Assembly (NCBI GenBank): GCA_020847315.1
Contig: JADLCF010000299.1
Span: forward strand, 1 to 52,149
Reading direction: 5' to 3'
Source of the DNA: Bryobacterales bacterium
GTDB taxonomy: Bacteria > Acidobacteriota > Terriglobia > Bryobacterales > Bryobacteraceae
DNA length: 52,149 nucleotides
Positions 42,790 through 52,100 of this stretch are shown piece by piece (the first letter of the stretch is position 1; every line of letters starts with the position of its first letter). Position numbers and translations under genes: made by a program. Below the pieces are notes generated by a model, which saw only the letters and a list, made by a program, of their open reading frames with translations, was not told the DNA's origin and ran no database searches.

Positions 42790-45700
42790 ATGCTTGAGCG
42801 CCTTGTTGAGTTTCATCTGGAGAACCGCTGGCTCGTGCTCGTCGGTGTGCTTGCACTGGTCGGCGCCGGCATCTACGCCCTGAATAACGTTGCCATTGAG
42901 GCGTTCCCGGACCTTACGCCCACCCAGGTCACCATTGTCACCACGGCGCCGGCCATGGCGCCGGACGAAGTGGCGGATCTCGTTACTTATCCGCTCGAAG
43001 CGAGCGTGATGGGCCTGCCCCGCGCCGAGGGCGTACGCTCCATCTCGAAGCTTGGTCTTTCGATGGTCACCGTTGCCTTCGACGATTCCGTGAACATTTA
43101 CTTTGCCCGCCAGGTCGTCAATGAGCGGATCCAGGAAGCGAAGACCCGCCTGCCCCCGGGCCTTGAGCCCACCCTTGGCCCGGTGGCCACCGCCTTCGGC
43201 GAAGTCTATCAATACACCGTCGAGAGTGATAAGCACTCGCTGATGGAGCTCAAAACCATTCACGAATGGATGGTGAAGAACCAACTTCGCGGCGTCCCCG
43301 GCGTGAATGAGGTGAATACCTGGGGAGGGGAAACGCAACAGTACCAGGTGGTGGTGGACCCCGTGCGCCTCCAATCCTTCGGCCTCACGCTGGGCGACGT
43401 CTACCGCCGCGTCGCCGCCAACAATGAGAACTTCGGTGGCGGATACATCGAGCACGCATTTGAGCAGTACACGGTGCGCGGACTTGGGCGTGTCCGCGAT
43501 ATCAAGGACATCGAAAATATCGTCATGCTCTCATCGAGCGGTAGCCCGGTGATGGTGAAAGACGTGGCCACGGTGCAACTGGGCGCCATGCCCCGCCAGG
43601 GTGCGGTTACGCGGGATGGCCTGGGCGAGCGTGTTTCCGGCATGGTGATCATGCTCAAGGGCGAGAACGGCAAGCGCGTCATTGAGCGCGTGAAGCGGAA
43701 GCTTTCCGAACTCCATCTGCCCGAGGGCGTCAAACTCCTGCCCTTCTACGACCAATCCGAGGTGATTGACGCCACCATCGCCACCGTCAGCCGCAACCTT
43801 CTGGAAGGTGGGCTGCTCGTCGTCGTGATTCTGCTGCTCTTCCTCGGCAATATCCGGTCAGCGCTGATTGTCGCGGCGGTCATCCCGTTTTCTCTCTTGT
43901 TCGGATTCCTCGGGATGATGGCTTTCGGCGTCAGCGCCAATCTGATGAGCCTCGGCGCTATCGATTTCGGAATGATGGTGGATGGCTCCGTGGTGATGAT
44001 GGAAAACGCGGTCCGCGGGTTGAAGCGCGAACCCGGCGATCCGCATTTCAACGCGATGCGGCGGATTCGCGCTTCCTCCGTGGAAGTGGCCCGCCCGATT
44101 ACCTTCGCCATCGCCATCATCATCGCCGTATACCTGCCCATCCTTACACTCGAAGGCCTGGAGGGCCGCATGTTCCGGCCCATGGCTATCACGGTTTGCA
44201 GCGCGCTGCTCGGCTCGCTCGTTCTTGCGCTCACCGTGGTTCCGGCCGTCGCCAGCCTCCTGCTCAAGAACGGAGTGAAGGAGCATTCAGAGCACCGCTT
44301 TGACCGGGTCCGGCGCCGCTATGTGGCGCTCCTTCGCTGGGCCTTTGCGCGCCGGGCGCTGGTGCTCGGGGTGGCCGCCATCGTGCTGATCGCCGCCATC
44401 GGTTCCCTGGGATTCATCGGCACGGAGTTCATGCCGCGCCTCGACGAAGGCTCCATTCTGCTGCAAACCATCAAGCTTCCGGGCATTTCCCTCTCCGAAT
44501 CCGTAACTCTGAGCGGCGACGTCGAGAAAGTGCTTCATGAGTTTCCGGAGGTGACCGGCGTCGTCAGCAAGATCGGGCGGCCGGATTTCGCCACGGAAGC
44601 CATGGGTATCTATGAGGCGGATGTCTACGTTACCCTCAAGCCGCGCGAGCAGTGGACCACCGCTCGAACCAAGGAAGGTCTCATTGAGGCGATGGACCGG
44701 AAACTCAAGGTGATCACGGGCATCGGAATCAACTTCACGCAGCCGATGGCCATGCGCCTCGATGAGACCGTATCCGGCACAAAGGGGGACGTGGCGCTCA
44801 AGATTTTCGGCGACGAAACGGATACCCTGCAGCGTCTGGCCGAGCAGGCCCTCCACATCGTCAACCACGTACCCGGCGCGGCCGATACGCAGATGGAAGT
44901 GATCTCCGGCGTGGCGGAGCTCCGCATTCGCGCGGATCGCGCCGCCCTTGCCCGCTATGGCCTCGATGTGGACGATCTTCGATTAGTGATGGATTCGGCG
45001 ATCGGGGGTAGCACCATCTCGGAGTTTATCGACGGCCAACGCCGCTTCGACATCGTGCTCCGCGTGCCTAAGAGTTACAGTGATTCGCCGGAGCACCTCG
45101 GGCGCATTCTGCTCACCGCTCCCGGCGGAGAGCGCGTTGCCCTTTCCGACGTGGCGGCGATCGAACTCACGCGCGGCCCTGAGGTGGTTTCCCGTGAGGG
45201 CGGCAACCGTCGTATCGTGGTTCAGGCCAATGTCCGGGGGCGGGACATGGGCAGCTTCGCCGGGGAGGCACAGCGCAAGGTGGCTGCCGGTCTGCCGTTA
45301 CCCCCAGGGTATTCCCTCGAATGGGGAGGACAGTTTGAGAACCAGCGCCGCGCCATGCAACGGCTCGCGATTGTGGTGCCCGCTTCCATCCTCATCATCT
45401 TTGGTTTGCTGTTTGCGACCTTCCGTTCCACGCGGCATGCGTTGCTCATTCTGCTGAATGTGCCGTTCGCGATGGTGGGGGGCGTAGCCGCGCTCTGGCT
45501 GCGAGGCCTGAATTTGAACGTCTCCGCCGTCATCGGACTTCTGGCCCTCTTTGGCGTGGCCGTCCTCAATGGGATCGTGCTCGTGAGCTACATCAATCAA
45601 CTGCGGCAGGCGGGCGAACCGATGATGCAGGCAATCTTCGACGGGTGCAGCCGCCGTCTCCGCCCGGTGTTGATGACCGCGCTCGTCGCCAGCCTGGGCT

Positions 45701-45864
45701 TCATCCCCATGGCGCTCTCCACATCGCCGGGCGCGGAGGTGCAGCGGCCCCTGGCAACGGTGGTGATTGGAGGGTTGGCCTCCGCCACGTTCCTCACCCT
45801 CCTGCTCCTGCCGATTCTCTATCCCTGGTTTAGCGGGCGGGAGAAGCTGCAGACCGACAGTTGA
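42790..45864 (+). CDS. Heavy-metal RND pump (CzcA/CusA family)
   Basis: A 1,024-residue inner membrane HME-RND pump with twelve predicted helices and two large periplasmic loops. Helix 4 carries DFGMMVDGSVVMMEN (about residue 393 on), the D-F-G...D...EN proton relay pattern of HME-type pumps such as CzcA and CusA. The start NRWLVLVGVLALVGAGIYALNNVAIEAFPDLTP is typical. The motif fits divalent or monovalent metal export; which metal (Zn/Co/Cd against Cu/Ag) cannot be settled by eye. It follows the adaptor gene by 9 bases and completes a CBA operon. No two-component or MerR gene is adjacent. Confidence 0.95.
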   Translation: MLERLVEFHLENRWLVLVGVLALVGAGIYALNNVAIEAFPDLTPTQVTIVTTAPAMAPDEVADLVTYPLEASVMGLPRAEGVRSISKLGLSMVTVAFDDSVNIYFARQVVNERIQEAKTRLPPGLEPTLGPVATAFGEVYQYTVESDKHSLMELKTIHEWMVKNQLRGVPGVNEVNTWGGETQQYQVVVDPVRLQSFGLTLGDVYRRVAANNENFGGGYIEHAFEQYTVRGLGRVRDIKDIENIVMLSSSGSPVMVKDVATVQLGAMPRQGAVTRDGLGERVSGMVIMLKGENGKRVIERVKRKLSELHLPEGVKLLPFYDQSEVIDATIATVSRNLLEGGLLVVVILLLFLGNIRSALIVAAVIPFSLLFGFLGMMAFGVSANLMSLGAIDFGMMVDGSVVMMENAVRGLKREPGDPHFNAMRRIRASSVEVARPITFAIAIIIAVYLPILTLEGLEGRMFRPMAITVCSALLGSLVLALTVVPAVASLLLKNGVKEHSEHRFDRVRRRYVALLRWAFARRALVLGVAAIVLIAAIGSLGFIGTEFMPRLDEGSILLQTIKLPGISLSESVTLSGDVEKVLHEFPEVTGVVSKIGRPDFATEAMGIYEADVYVTLKPREQWTTARTKEGLIEAMDRKLKVITGIGINFTQPMAMRLDETVSGTKGDVALKIFGDETDTLQRLAEQALHIVNHVPGAADTQMEVISGVAELRIRADRAALARYGLDVDDLRLVMDSAIGGSTISEFIDGQRRFDIVLRVPKSYSDSPEHLGRILLTAPGGERVALSDVAAIELTRGPEVVSREGGNRRIVVQANVRGRDMGSFAGEAQRKVAAGLPLPPGYSLEWGGQFENQRRAMQRLAIVVPASILIIFGLLFATFRSTRHALLILLNVPFAMVGGVAALWLRGLNLNVSAVIGLLALFGVAVLNGIVLVSYINQLRQAGEPMMQAIFDGCSRRLRPVLMTALVASLGFIPMALSTSPGAEVQRPLATVVIGGLASATFLTLLLLPILYPWFSGREKLQTDS

Positions 45865-45870
45865 CGCTGG

Positions 45871-45960
45871 AAGAAGGCGCGCTCTCGCGAGAGGGTTGAA
45901 TAGCGGCCGCGCTTTCGCGCGAGGATTGAATAACGTCCGCGCTTGCGCGCGAGGAGAAAT
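45871..45960. repeat. Three tandem 30-base repeats with palindromic cores
   Basis: Units at 45871-45900, 45901-45930 and 45931-45960 have an exact 30-base period. Each holds a CGCGCTyTCGCG-like core: unit 1 has the perfect palindrome CTCTCGCGAGAG; units 2 and 3 form CGCGC stems with TTTC or TTGC loops. Units 1 and 2 end in GGTTGAA and GATTGAA. They lie between the cusA-type gene stop and the convergent small gene. There are no unique spacers and no cas genes. Function is unknown; mRNA 3' stabilisation or transcription pausing are possible. Confidence 0.7.
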
Positions 45961-45970
45961 GCCGCGGCGG

Positions 45971-46258
45971 CTATTGCAAGCCGGGGTAATTTCGCTGGTT
46001 GCTCACCAGTTCATCGAAGATGGCCAATACCTGCTTGCGGTAGCGCACCATCTGCTGGACGTTGTCCTGGAACGGGCCTTCCTGGTAGGCGTTGTGGTTG
46101 GTCCACCGGTCTGTGAGCGCTTTCGGAATATCGATATCCTGCCTCAATCGTTCCGCGGAGTGCCCGCGCAGAAAAAGCCCATAGAACATCGCCGCTTCCC
46201 GGTGGGGCGCGTTGATATCGAATTCGTCGGAAACGCTGCTATTCTTCCCGTTCACCAT
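45971..46258 (-). CDS. Small conserved-looking hypothetical protein
   Basis: A 95-residue soluble protein, MVNGKNSSVSDEFDINAP at the N-terminus, from an ATG at 46258 (63 more bases stay open upstream, but that part is basic and unlike the rest). It is helical, and the stretch SAERLRQDIDIPKALTDRWTNH could form a helix-turn-helix, which would make it a small DNA-binding or adaptor protein. I do not recognise a named family, but similar short proteins appear to be common in acidobacteria. It is convergent with the RND operon and separated from it by the tandem repeats. Confidence 0.6.
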   Translation of the reverse strand: MVNGKNSSVSDEFDINAPHREAAMFYGLFLRGHSAERLRQDIDIPKALTDRWTNHNAYQEGPFQDNVQQMVRYRKQVLAIFDELVSNQRNYPGLQ

Positions 46259-46470
46259 GCAAAACGACTCTTCACCGGCAACCTCGCCGCGCCTGCGCCA
46301 AACTGGCGAAACACTCGCCATCGCGGAGTGCCGAAACGTCAGTATAAGGGCATCTCGCAGCTTCAGGCAATAGGATTTGTTCGGGGAACCTTACCACCGG
46401 AAACAGGCCGCTGAACCTCATTGTAAAGCACAAGTCGCGCTCTGCAAACCGTGTGCCGCAGTGAGGACTT

Positions 46471-46986
46471 TCAGAGCATTGGATGCGGCGAACCGTCTCT
46501 GCGGTTTCGAATTTGCCTCAACCGCAGAGGAGCCCAATCCACGAACAACTCCGGGTTCTCCAACCACGTTCGTAGCCAGAGAAATTTCTCTTCCATGGCC
46601 TCGTGTTTTTCCGCGGAAACGCTGGGGTTCCGCAGAACCGCTTCCGCCTTGCGCCGCGCTTCAAGGACGCACTTACGCGCCGGGCTGATCATGCCATTCC
46701 TGGCGGTCTCCGCGGCTCTTCGCTCGCATTCGGCCAGGGCCGTCAGGCTTCGCGCCAGTTCCTCCAGCGTATCGAAGCGGACGCCTTCCACCATCGGCTG
46801 GAGCGGGAAACCGCTTGCCAGTAAGTCATGGCGAAGCGTGCTTTCGGAAACCGTGCTGAAGGCGTTGCGCAGCACCTCCCACGCCGCGCTATCCACCACC
46901 TGCCATCGTTCGCGTTCGATCAATGCGGCGATGGCGGCGCGCCGCACTTGGCGCGAGGTTCGGCGTTTAGCGCGTGCCGGCTCCAC
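46471..46986 (-). CDS. Hypothetical protein downstream of mltG
   Basis: A 171-residue protein, rich in Arg, Ala and Glu, with no membrane segment. It seems mostly helical, and the N-terminal part RRTSRQVRRAAIAALIERERW resembles a basic nucleic-acid-binding helix. Its start (46986) overlaps the end of mltG by 20 bases, so the two are co-transcribed. I do not recognise the family. Its position suggests a gene carried along with the cell wall enzyme, but a functional link is not shown. Confidence 0.6.
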   Translation of the reverse strand: MEPARAKRRTSRQVRRAAIAALIERERWQVVDSAAWEVLRNAFSTVSESTLRHDLLASGFPLQPMVEGVRFDTLEELARSLTALAECERRAAETARNGMISPARKCVLEARRKAEAVLRNPSVSAEKHEAMEEKFLWLRTWLENPELFVDWAPLRLRQIRNRRDGSPHPML

Positions 46987-47998
46987 TTGCTTTCACCGCC
47001 TTGCGATAGTCGTTCACGTTGGCTGTATGTCCGGTAAGATTCTCGGAGAATCGATGTGCGCCGCTGCCGTCGCCCTTCGCCACAAAGAAGAGAAACGCGG
47101 TCTCGGCCGGGTGGATCGCGGCCCGTAGCGCAGCCGCGCCGGGGTTGGCGATCGGCCCTGGGGGCAACCCGGCCCGGCGGTAGGTGTTGTACGGGCTATC
47201 TCGCTCGAGATCGGAGCGATAGATCGCGCCCCGGTACTTCCCTTCGAGCAGCGCCGCGTAAATCACGGTGGGGTCGCAATCGAGGCGCATCCCTTCGTGC
47301 AGCCGGTTCCAATACACGCTGGCCACCACTGGCCGTTCCTCGGCAATGCTGGTCTCCTTTTCGACAAGCGAGGCCAACGTCACCATGCGATGCGCTCCCG
47401 TGGGCGCACCCAGCGCTTTCCATTGCCGGCGGAACTCGCCCGTCAACCGCGCGCAGATCTCAGCGGAAGTGATACCACGCCGGAACTGATAGGTGCTCGG
47501 GAAAAGATAGCCTTCGAGTGAAGGTGCTTCCGGATCCAGATCGCGAACCAGCGAAGGGTCCCGCGCGTGCTTCAGGAAATCCTTCGCATTGCGCAAGTCC
47601 GATGCGTCCACCAGCGCTGCGATCTCGAACAGATTGGCGCCTTCCGGGATCACGAGAGTGACGTAATAGACATCCCCGCGCGCCAGCCGCGAAAACACCG
47701 TCCGCGCGCTTGCCGCGCCCGTGAAGCGGTATTCGCCGGCCTGGAGCGTCGCCCCCGGACGCAGGTAGCGCAAGAGGAGGAACTGCCAGGGGTGCGCGAT
47801 GACGCCCGCTTCCGCCAGACGCTCGGCGATGCGCCCGCTGCTCATCCCGCGCTCCACTTCGAGGAACACGGCCTTCTCGCCGAAGCCTTGATACGGGGTC
47901 CCCAACTGCCGCCACGTGAATACCGCGAACGTGCCCGCAGCCAGCGCAAGCACCAGCAGGAAGATCACAGAGCGCAAGAACCGGTTCGCGCGCTTCAT
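46967..47998 (-). CDS. mltG: Endolytic murein transglycosylase MltG
   Basis: A 343-residue single-pass inner membrane enzyme (helix at about 12-28) with a LysM-like region and the YceG domain. It cuts nascent peptidoglycan strands and sets their length. The catalytic motif LVEKET (about 211-216) is intact, followed by ERPVVASVYWNRLHEGMRLDCDPTVIYA and SPYNTYRRAGLPPGPIANPG, all family landmarks. It overlaps ruvX by 4 bases upstream and the 171-residue gene by 20 bases downstream. The mltG-ruvX pairing is seen in many bacteria. Confidence 0.95.
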   Translation of the reverse strand: MKRANRFLRSVIFLLVLALAAGTFAVFTWRQLGTPYQGFGEKAVFLEVERGMSSGRIAERLAEAGVIAHPWQFLLLRYLRPGATLQAGEYRFTGAASARTVFSRLARGDVYYVTLVIPEGANLFEIAALVDASDLRNAKDFLKHARDPSLVRDLDPEAPSLEGYLFPSTYQFRRGITSAEICARLTGEFRRQWKALGAPTGAHRMVTLASLVEKETSIAEERPVVASVYWNRLHEGMRLDCDPTVIYAALLEGKYRGAIYRSDLERDSPYNTYRRAGLPPGPIANPGAAALRAAIHPAETAFLFFVAKGDGSGAHRFSENLTGHTANVNDYRKAVKASGAGTR

Positions 47999-48600
47999 TC
48001 CTCGTCCTCGTCTGAATCGTCATCCCAGGCGCGCCTGCGCCGCCGGCCGCCGCGCGGCCTCACCGGCTCCGGTATCGGAACGGTTGTCTCGGGCAGCGTG
48101 CTCTCCTCGAAACCGCTGCCGTCCAAGAGATCACCGGGCTCCCCGCCTTCTTCGATTCCCAGGCCGGGCAGCCCGGCATCGAGATAGCTCTGCAACAGAA
48201 GCACCGCGGCCAGCCGGTCCACCTGGCCCTTCTGAAGCAGGCGGCTCTTGCCCCCGGCGGGGCCGCCGCGCTTCAGCTTAAGGACGCGCTCGGCTTCCAC
48301 GGAAGTAAATCGTTCGTCCCAGTAGAACACCGGCAGCCCGCTCCGCTCCTCCAATCGAGCGCCGAACTCCCGCACCCACTGTGCCTGCCGCGCCTCCTCG
48401 CCCTGGAGAGATTTCGGGAGGCCCATCAAGATCGCGGAGGCGTCCAATTCCTTCGCCTTCAGATGAATCGCCAGCAGGTCTGCCCGCAGATTCACGCGGG
48501 CGTACGTCGGCAATCCCTGCGCCGTCACGCCGAGCGGATCGCTCACGGCCAGACCGATGCGTTTCTTTCCCAGATCGAGCGCCAGCATGCGGAAGAGCAT
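47995..48600 (-). CDS. ruvX: RuvX/YqgF Holliday-junction resolvase-like protein
   Basis: A 201-residue protein whose first 143 residues are a RuvX/YqgF RNase H-fold domain: [16 protein letters not shown] (Asp9), DERFTS (Asp95 region) and KGQVDRLAA (Asp128) provide the acidic active-site residues. RuvX is linked to 16S rRNA 5' maturation and DNA junction processing. It has an unusual C-terminal tail of about 58 residues that ends in RGGRRRRRA (183-191) and a run of Asp/Glu. GGAG lies 5 bases before the ATG at 48600. It is the first gene of the ruvX-mltG operon. Confidence 0.92.
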   Translation of the reverse strand: MLFRMLALDLGKKRIGLAVSDPLGVTAQGLPTYARVNLRADLLAIHLKAKELDASAILMGLPKSLQGEEARQAQWVREFGARLEERSGLPVFYWDERFTSVEAERVLKLKRGGPAGGKSRLLQKGQVDRLAAVLLLQSYLDAGLPGLGIEEGGEPGDLLDGSGFEESTLPETTVPIPEPVRPRGGRRRRRAWDDDSDEDEE

Positions 48601-48755
48601 CTGCTCTCCATTCTCGCTTGCCCACCCTTCTTGTTGCTGACGCCGCGTTACGAAGGCGCCCCGGCCTCCCCATCGAGCTGCGAAATCGGGTATACCCTGG
48701 AGAAGCGGATTGCCCTCTTGAAGCAGCCGGCGTCACGAACGGAGAACCACTCGAT

Positions 48756-49529
48756 ATGGAAGCGCAGAACCCCTTTTCCCTCGCCGGGAAGAAGGCCCTG
48801 GTGGCCGGAGCAAGCCGGGGCATCGGGCTCGCAATTGCCCAGGCCATGGCCCGTGCCGGGGCGCGAGTCACGCTGGCCTCCCGTTCCCTGGATGCGCTCG
48901 AAACTCATGCTGCCGCCCTGCGCGCGGAAGGCTGCGAAGCCGCTGCGTTGGCGCTCGATTTCACGAGTGCCGATTCCATTCGCCGCGCCGCGGATGTCTG
49001 CGGCGAGATCGACATCCTCATCAATGTCTCCGGAATGAACATTCGCAAGTCTTTCCACGAGTACACCCGCGAGGAGGTGGACCGGATCTTTCAGACGAAC
49101 CTTCACGGTATCGTCGAACTCACTCAGATTCTCGGCAAGTGCATGGTGGATCGGGGCCAGGGCGGGAAAGTGATTTTCGTCGGTAGCGTCGGCGCCTTGG
49201 TCGGAGTTCCCAAGCTGAGCGTCTACGCGATGACGAAAGGCGGCCTGGATGCGCTCACTCGCGAATTGGCCGCGGAATGGGGACGCGCGAACATCCAGGT
49301 GAACTGCATCGCGCCCGGATTCATCCTCACGGATCTCAACCGCGCCATGTGGCAGGACGAAAAGATGCACGAATGGCTGCGCGCCTCGCAAGCAATGCCC
49401 CGCATGGGAACTCCCGAAGAGGTGGCCCCTCTCGCGGTCTTCCTGGCCAGTCCGGGGGCGAACTTCATCACCGGGCAGGTGATCGCGTGCGATGGCGGCT
49501 ACACGACGACGGCTGTCTGGCCGTTCTGA
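48756..49529 (+). CDS. Short-chain dehydrogenase/reductase
   Basis: A 257-residue classical SDR. Cofactor motif: [15 protein letters not shown] (TGxxxGxG variant with Ala for Thr). NVSG (about 90-93) replaces NNAG. Active-site Ser in VGSVGA, Tyr and Lys in YAMTKGG (about 155-161), and the final loop [11 protein letters not shown] match the family. It probably oxidises or reduces a sugar acid, polyol or acyl substrate with NAD(P); gluconate or 3-oxoacyl type reactions are equally possible. I chose the ATG at 48756, since the protein-like region begins with [16 protein letters not shown]; the frame runs antisense over ruvX before that. Confidence 0.9.
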   Translation: MEAQNPFSLAGKKALVAGASRGIGLAIAQAMARAGARVTLASRSLDALETHAAALRAEGCEAAALALDFTSADSIRRAADVCGEIDILINVSGMNIRKSFHEYTREEVDRIFQTNLHGIVELTQILGKCMVDRGQGGKVIFVGSVGALVGVPKLSVYAMTKGGLDALTRELAAEWGRANIQVNCIAPGFILTDLNRAMWQDEKMHEWLRASQAMPRMGTPEEVAPLAVFLASPGANFITGQVIACDGGYTTTAVWPF

Positions 49530-49550
49530 GGCGGCATACAAATGGCTGGC

Positions 49551-49590
49551 ATTGGCATAGCATGGATCAGTCCATTGTGATATTATTGGC
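49551..49590 (+). promoter_or_regulatory. Candidate PdxR operator and promoter
   Basis: ATGGA-TCAG-TCCAT (49562-49575) is a perfect inverted repeat, flanked by direct repeats ATTGGC at 49551-49556 and 49585-49590 (34 bases apart). TATTAT (49581-49586) resembles a -10 box and ends 10 bases before the ATG at 49597, which suggests a very short or absent leader. MocR regulators commonly bind direct repeats at their own promoters. Confidence 0.45.
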
Positions 49591-49596
49591 CTGGAA

Positions 49597-51108
49597 ATGT
49601 CTTTGGCGGAGATCCAGCTCGATACGCAAGCGGCGCTGCCGTTGTATCGCCAGCTCTACCGGCAGATTCGGGAGAGGATTCTCCGCGGGGAGCTTTCCTC
49701 CGGGGATCGGCTTCCCGCCACCCGGGATCTGGCGCAGCAATTGGAACTGAACCGCGCCACGGTTTCTTCCGCTTATGCCCTGTTGGAGGAAGAGGGCCTC
49801 ATTCGCGGCCATGTCGGGCGTGGCAGCTTTGTCGCGGAGAACCGGGTTCGCCCCTCTTGGTACGGCTCTGAGCCGTATGTTTCCGAACCGCTTCCTCTCC
49901 AAACCGGCTTCGTTTCGCAAACCGGCTTCGTTTCGCAAAACGGGGTGGTTCCGGCTCCGGTCGAGATCAGCTTCGCGACCTCCCGGCCCCACGCCGGACT
50001 TTTCCCGTTGGACGAGTTCCGCCTCAGTTGTGAAGAGGTGCTCTCGACGGAGATCGCGCATACGGTGCTCCAATTGGGCTCTCCGCTCGGCTACGCACCG
50101 CTTCGCCAGTATCTTCTGGAAGAGGGGGAAGATCGCCAGATTGGCCGGGCCAATGACGATATTCTGATCACGAACGGCTGCCAGCAGGCCATCGATCTCC
50201 TGGCGCGAGCGGTGCTTTCCCCGGACGACACCGTGCTTGTGGAAGAGCCGGTTTACCCTGGGCTGAAGTCCGCCCTGGCTCAGGCTAGAGTTCGTCTGGT
50301 GGGAATGCCCGTAGGCGAGCGCGGAGTGACGCCCGAGGATTTTGTCCGCTTGATTGAGAGCGAGCATCCCCGCATGGCGGTGCTGACGCCCAGCTTCCAG
50401 AACCCGGCAGGCGCCACCATCCCGCTCGAAGCGCGGGAAGCCATGCTCGAGGCTGCCCTCCGCGCGGGTGTGCTGCTTGTCGAGAACGACCTTTACAGCG
50501 CTCTGCGCTACCGCGGCGAGGCAACGCCGGCTATCAAGTCCTTGCCCGGCGCGGATGAGGTCGTGCTGCTTGGAAGCTTTTCCAAGGTGGCCTTCCCCGG
50601 CCTGCGCGTGGGCTGGATGATCGCGCCCCGCCCGTTGATTCGCCGCCTTGCTGAGATCAAACAGGCCACGGACCTCCACACGGATCAGCTCTCACAGGCC
50701 GTGCTGTTGCGTTTCGCCGAGAGCGGGCGTCTGGCGGCGCACCTGCGCCTGGTGCGCAAGGCGGGGCTTGCCCAACTCGAGGCCGCGTTGGAGGGTTGCC
50801 GGCGACACTTGCCCACCGGTTCTCAATTCACAACACCCGATGGTGGTTTGAATCTTTGGGTACGTCTGCCCGCGCCTCTCGATGCCGGGGTCGCACTTGC
50901 TGCCGCGCAGGCGAGAGGGGTGAGCTATCTTCCGGCTCGGTATTTTGCGGTGAACCGCCTGGAAGCGGGCGCATTTCGCCTGAGCTTTGGCGGCCTTACG
51001 CCGCTCGAAATCGAACGCGGCATCCAATTGCTGGGCGAGGTATTCGAGGAGGAACTGGCCCGGGGCGCGCGCTCCGGGGCCGCGGAGATGCACACGGCGA
51101 TGGTCTAG
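49597..51108 (+). CDS. pdxR: MocR/PdxR-type GntR regulator with aminotransferase domain
   Basis: A 503-residue fusion: an N-terminal GntR winged helix (about 1-80; [29 protein letters not shown]), a linker (about 80-125) and a class I aminotransferase-fold domain whose PLP lysine lies in [17 protein letters not shown]. Followed by pdxS 44 bases on, it fits PdxR, which senses PLP and activates pdxST. The linker is odd: it contains the palindrome TACGGCT-CTG-AGCCGTA (49861-49877) and a tandem duplicate of an 18-base unit encoding TGFVSQ twice (residues 103-114), identical in part to a repeat at 556-570. It has no clear Shine-Dalgarno sequence. The PdxR name rests on context. Confidence 0.85.
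   Translation: MSLAEIQLDTQAALPLYRQLYRQIRERILRGELSSGDRLPATRDLAQQLELNRATVSSAYALLEEEGLIRGHVGRGSFVAENRVRPSWYGSEPYVSEPLPLQTGFVSQTGFVSQNGVVPAPVEISFATSRPHAGLFPLDEFRLSCEEVLSTEIAHTVLQLGSPLGYAPLRQYLLEEGEDRQIGRANDDILITNGCQQAIDLLARAVLSPDDTVLVEEPVYPGLKSALAQARVRLVGMPVGERGVTPEDFVRLIESEHPRMAVLTPSFQNPAGATIPLEAREAMLEAALRAGVLLVENDLYSALRYRGEATPAIKSLPGADEVVLLGSFSKVAFPGLRVGWMIAPRPLIRRLAEIKQATDLHTDQLSQAVLLRFAESGRLAAHLRLVRKAGLAQLEAALEGCRRHLPTGSQFTTPDGGLNLWVRLPAPLDAGVALAAAQARGVSYLPARYFAVNRLEAGAFRLSFGGLTPLEIERGIQLLGEVFEEELARGARSGAAEMHTAMV
49906..49938 (+). repeat. Tandem in-frame copies of the dispersed 15-base repeat
   Basis: GGCTTCGTTTCGCAA occurs at 49906-49920 and 49924-49938 inside 18-base tandem units that keep the reading frame. 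A third copy is at 556-570. The units add the repeated peptide TGFVSQ to the linker of the MocR-type regulator. Confidence 0.65.
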
Positions 51109-51152
51109 TTCGCCCGGTTGGGGAGTTCTTGAATTTTTGGGGAGTATTCGAA

Positions 51153-52100
51153 ATGGAAAATGGAAATCAACGTCAACAATTCGCGGACATGATCGCGGAT
51201 TTCCGCCGCCTTAGCGACGAGCAACGGAAAGACTTCAAGCTCAAAGTGGGCTTGGCGGAGATGCTCAAGGGCGGCGTCATCATGGACGTCACCACGCCGG
51301 AGCAGGCCAAGATCGCCGAGGAGGCGGGAGCGGTGAGCGTGATGGCGCTCGAACGGATTCCCGCCGATATCCGCCGCGAGGGCGGCGTCTCCCGCATGTC
51401 CGCGATCCACATGATCCGGGGCATTCAGGCGATCTCAAGCATCCCGGTGATGGCCAAGGCGCGGATCGGCCACTTCATGGAGGCGCGGGTGCTCGAAGCG
51501 CTGGGCGTCGATTTCATCGACGAGAGCGAAGTGCTTACCCCTGCCGATGAAGAGAACCACATCGATAAGCGGGATTTCCGCGTGCCCTTTGTGTGTGGCG
51601 CTCGCAACCTCGGCGAGGCGCTGCGTCGCGTGGGCGAGGGCGCGGCGATGATCCGCACCAAGGGAGAAGCGGGCACCGGCGATATCGTCGAAGCCGTCCG
51701 CCACATGCGCACCATCATGAAAGAGATCCGCCACGTGCAGAGCCTGCGCAGCGACGAACTCCCCACGGAAGCGAAGAACCTGCAAGCGCCGCTCGATCTG
51801 GTGGAGATGGTTCACAAGACCGGGCGATTGCCGGTGCCGAACTTCTCGGCCGGCGGCATCGCAACACCAGCCGATGCGGCCTTGATGATGTCGCTGGGCG
51901 CGGAGACGGTCTTCGTGGGTTCGGGGATCTTCAAGTCGAGCGATCCAGCGCGGCACGCCAAGGCGATCGTCAAGGCCGCCACATATTGGAACCACCCGGC
52001 GAAGGTGTTGGAAGCCTGTGAGGATGTCGGCGAGCCGATGCGCGGCCAGAGCGTCGCGGCGATGGCGGAGAGCGAACTGATGGCAGGGCGCGGCTGGTAA
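51153..52100 (+). CDS. pdxS: Pyridoxal 5'-phosphate synthase subunit PdxS
   Basis: A 315-residue PLP synthase subunit. It makes PLP from ribose 5-phosphate, glyceraldehyde 3-phosphate and ammonia supplied by PdxT. Lys102 (MAKARIGH) and Lys170 ([10 protein letters not shown]) correspond to the two active-site lysines of Bacillus subtilis PdxS (Lys81 and Lys149), and Asp45 to its Asp24. The constant 21-residue offset shows an N-terminal extension. GGGGAG 8 bases upstream supports the ATG at 51153. PdxT is not seen before the window ends, 49 bases later, and may follow. The upstream MocR-type gene probably regulates it. Confidence 0.97.
   Translation: MENGNQRQQFADMIADFRRLSDEQRKDFKLKVGLAEMLKGGVIMDVTTPEQAKIAEEAGAVSVMALERIPADIRREGGVSRMSAIHMIRGIQAISSIPVMAKARIGHFMEARVLEALGVDFIDESEVLTPADEENHIDKRDFRVPFVCGARNLGEALRRVGEGAAMIRTKGEAGTGDIVEAVRHMRTIMKEIRHVQSLRSDELPTEAKNLQAPLDLVEMVHKTGRLPVPNFSAGGIATPADAALMMSLGAETVFVGSGIFKSSDPARHAKAIVKAATYWNHPAKVLEACEDVGEPMRGQSVAAMAESELMAGRGW

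Noticed and set aside
45871-45960. CRISPR-like short repeats ending in ATTGAA
   Set aside because: The 30-base units are contiguous with no unique spacers, only three copies exist and no cas gene is nearby.
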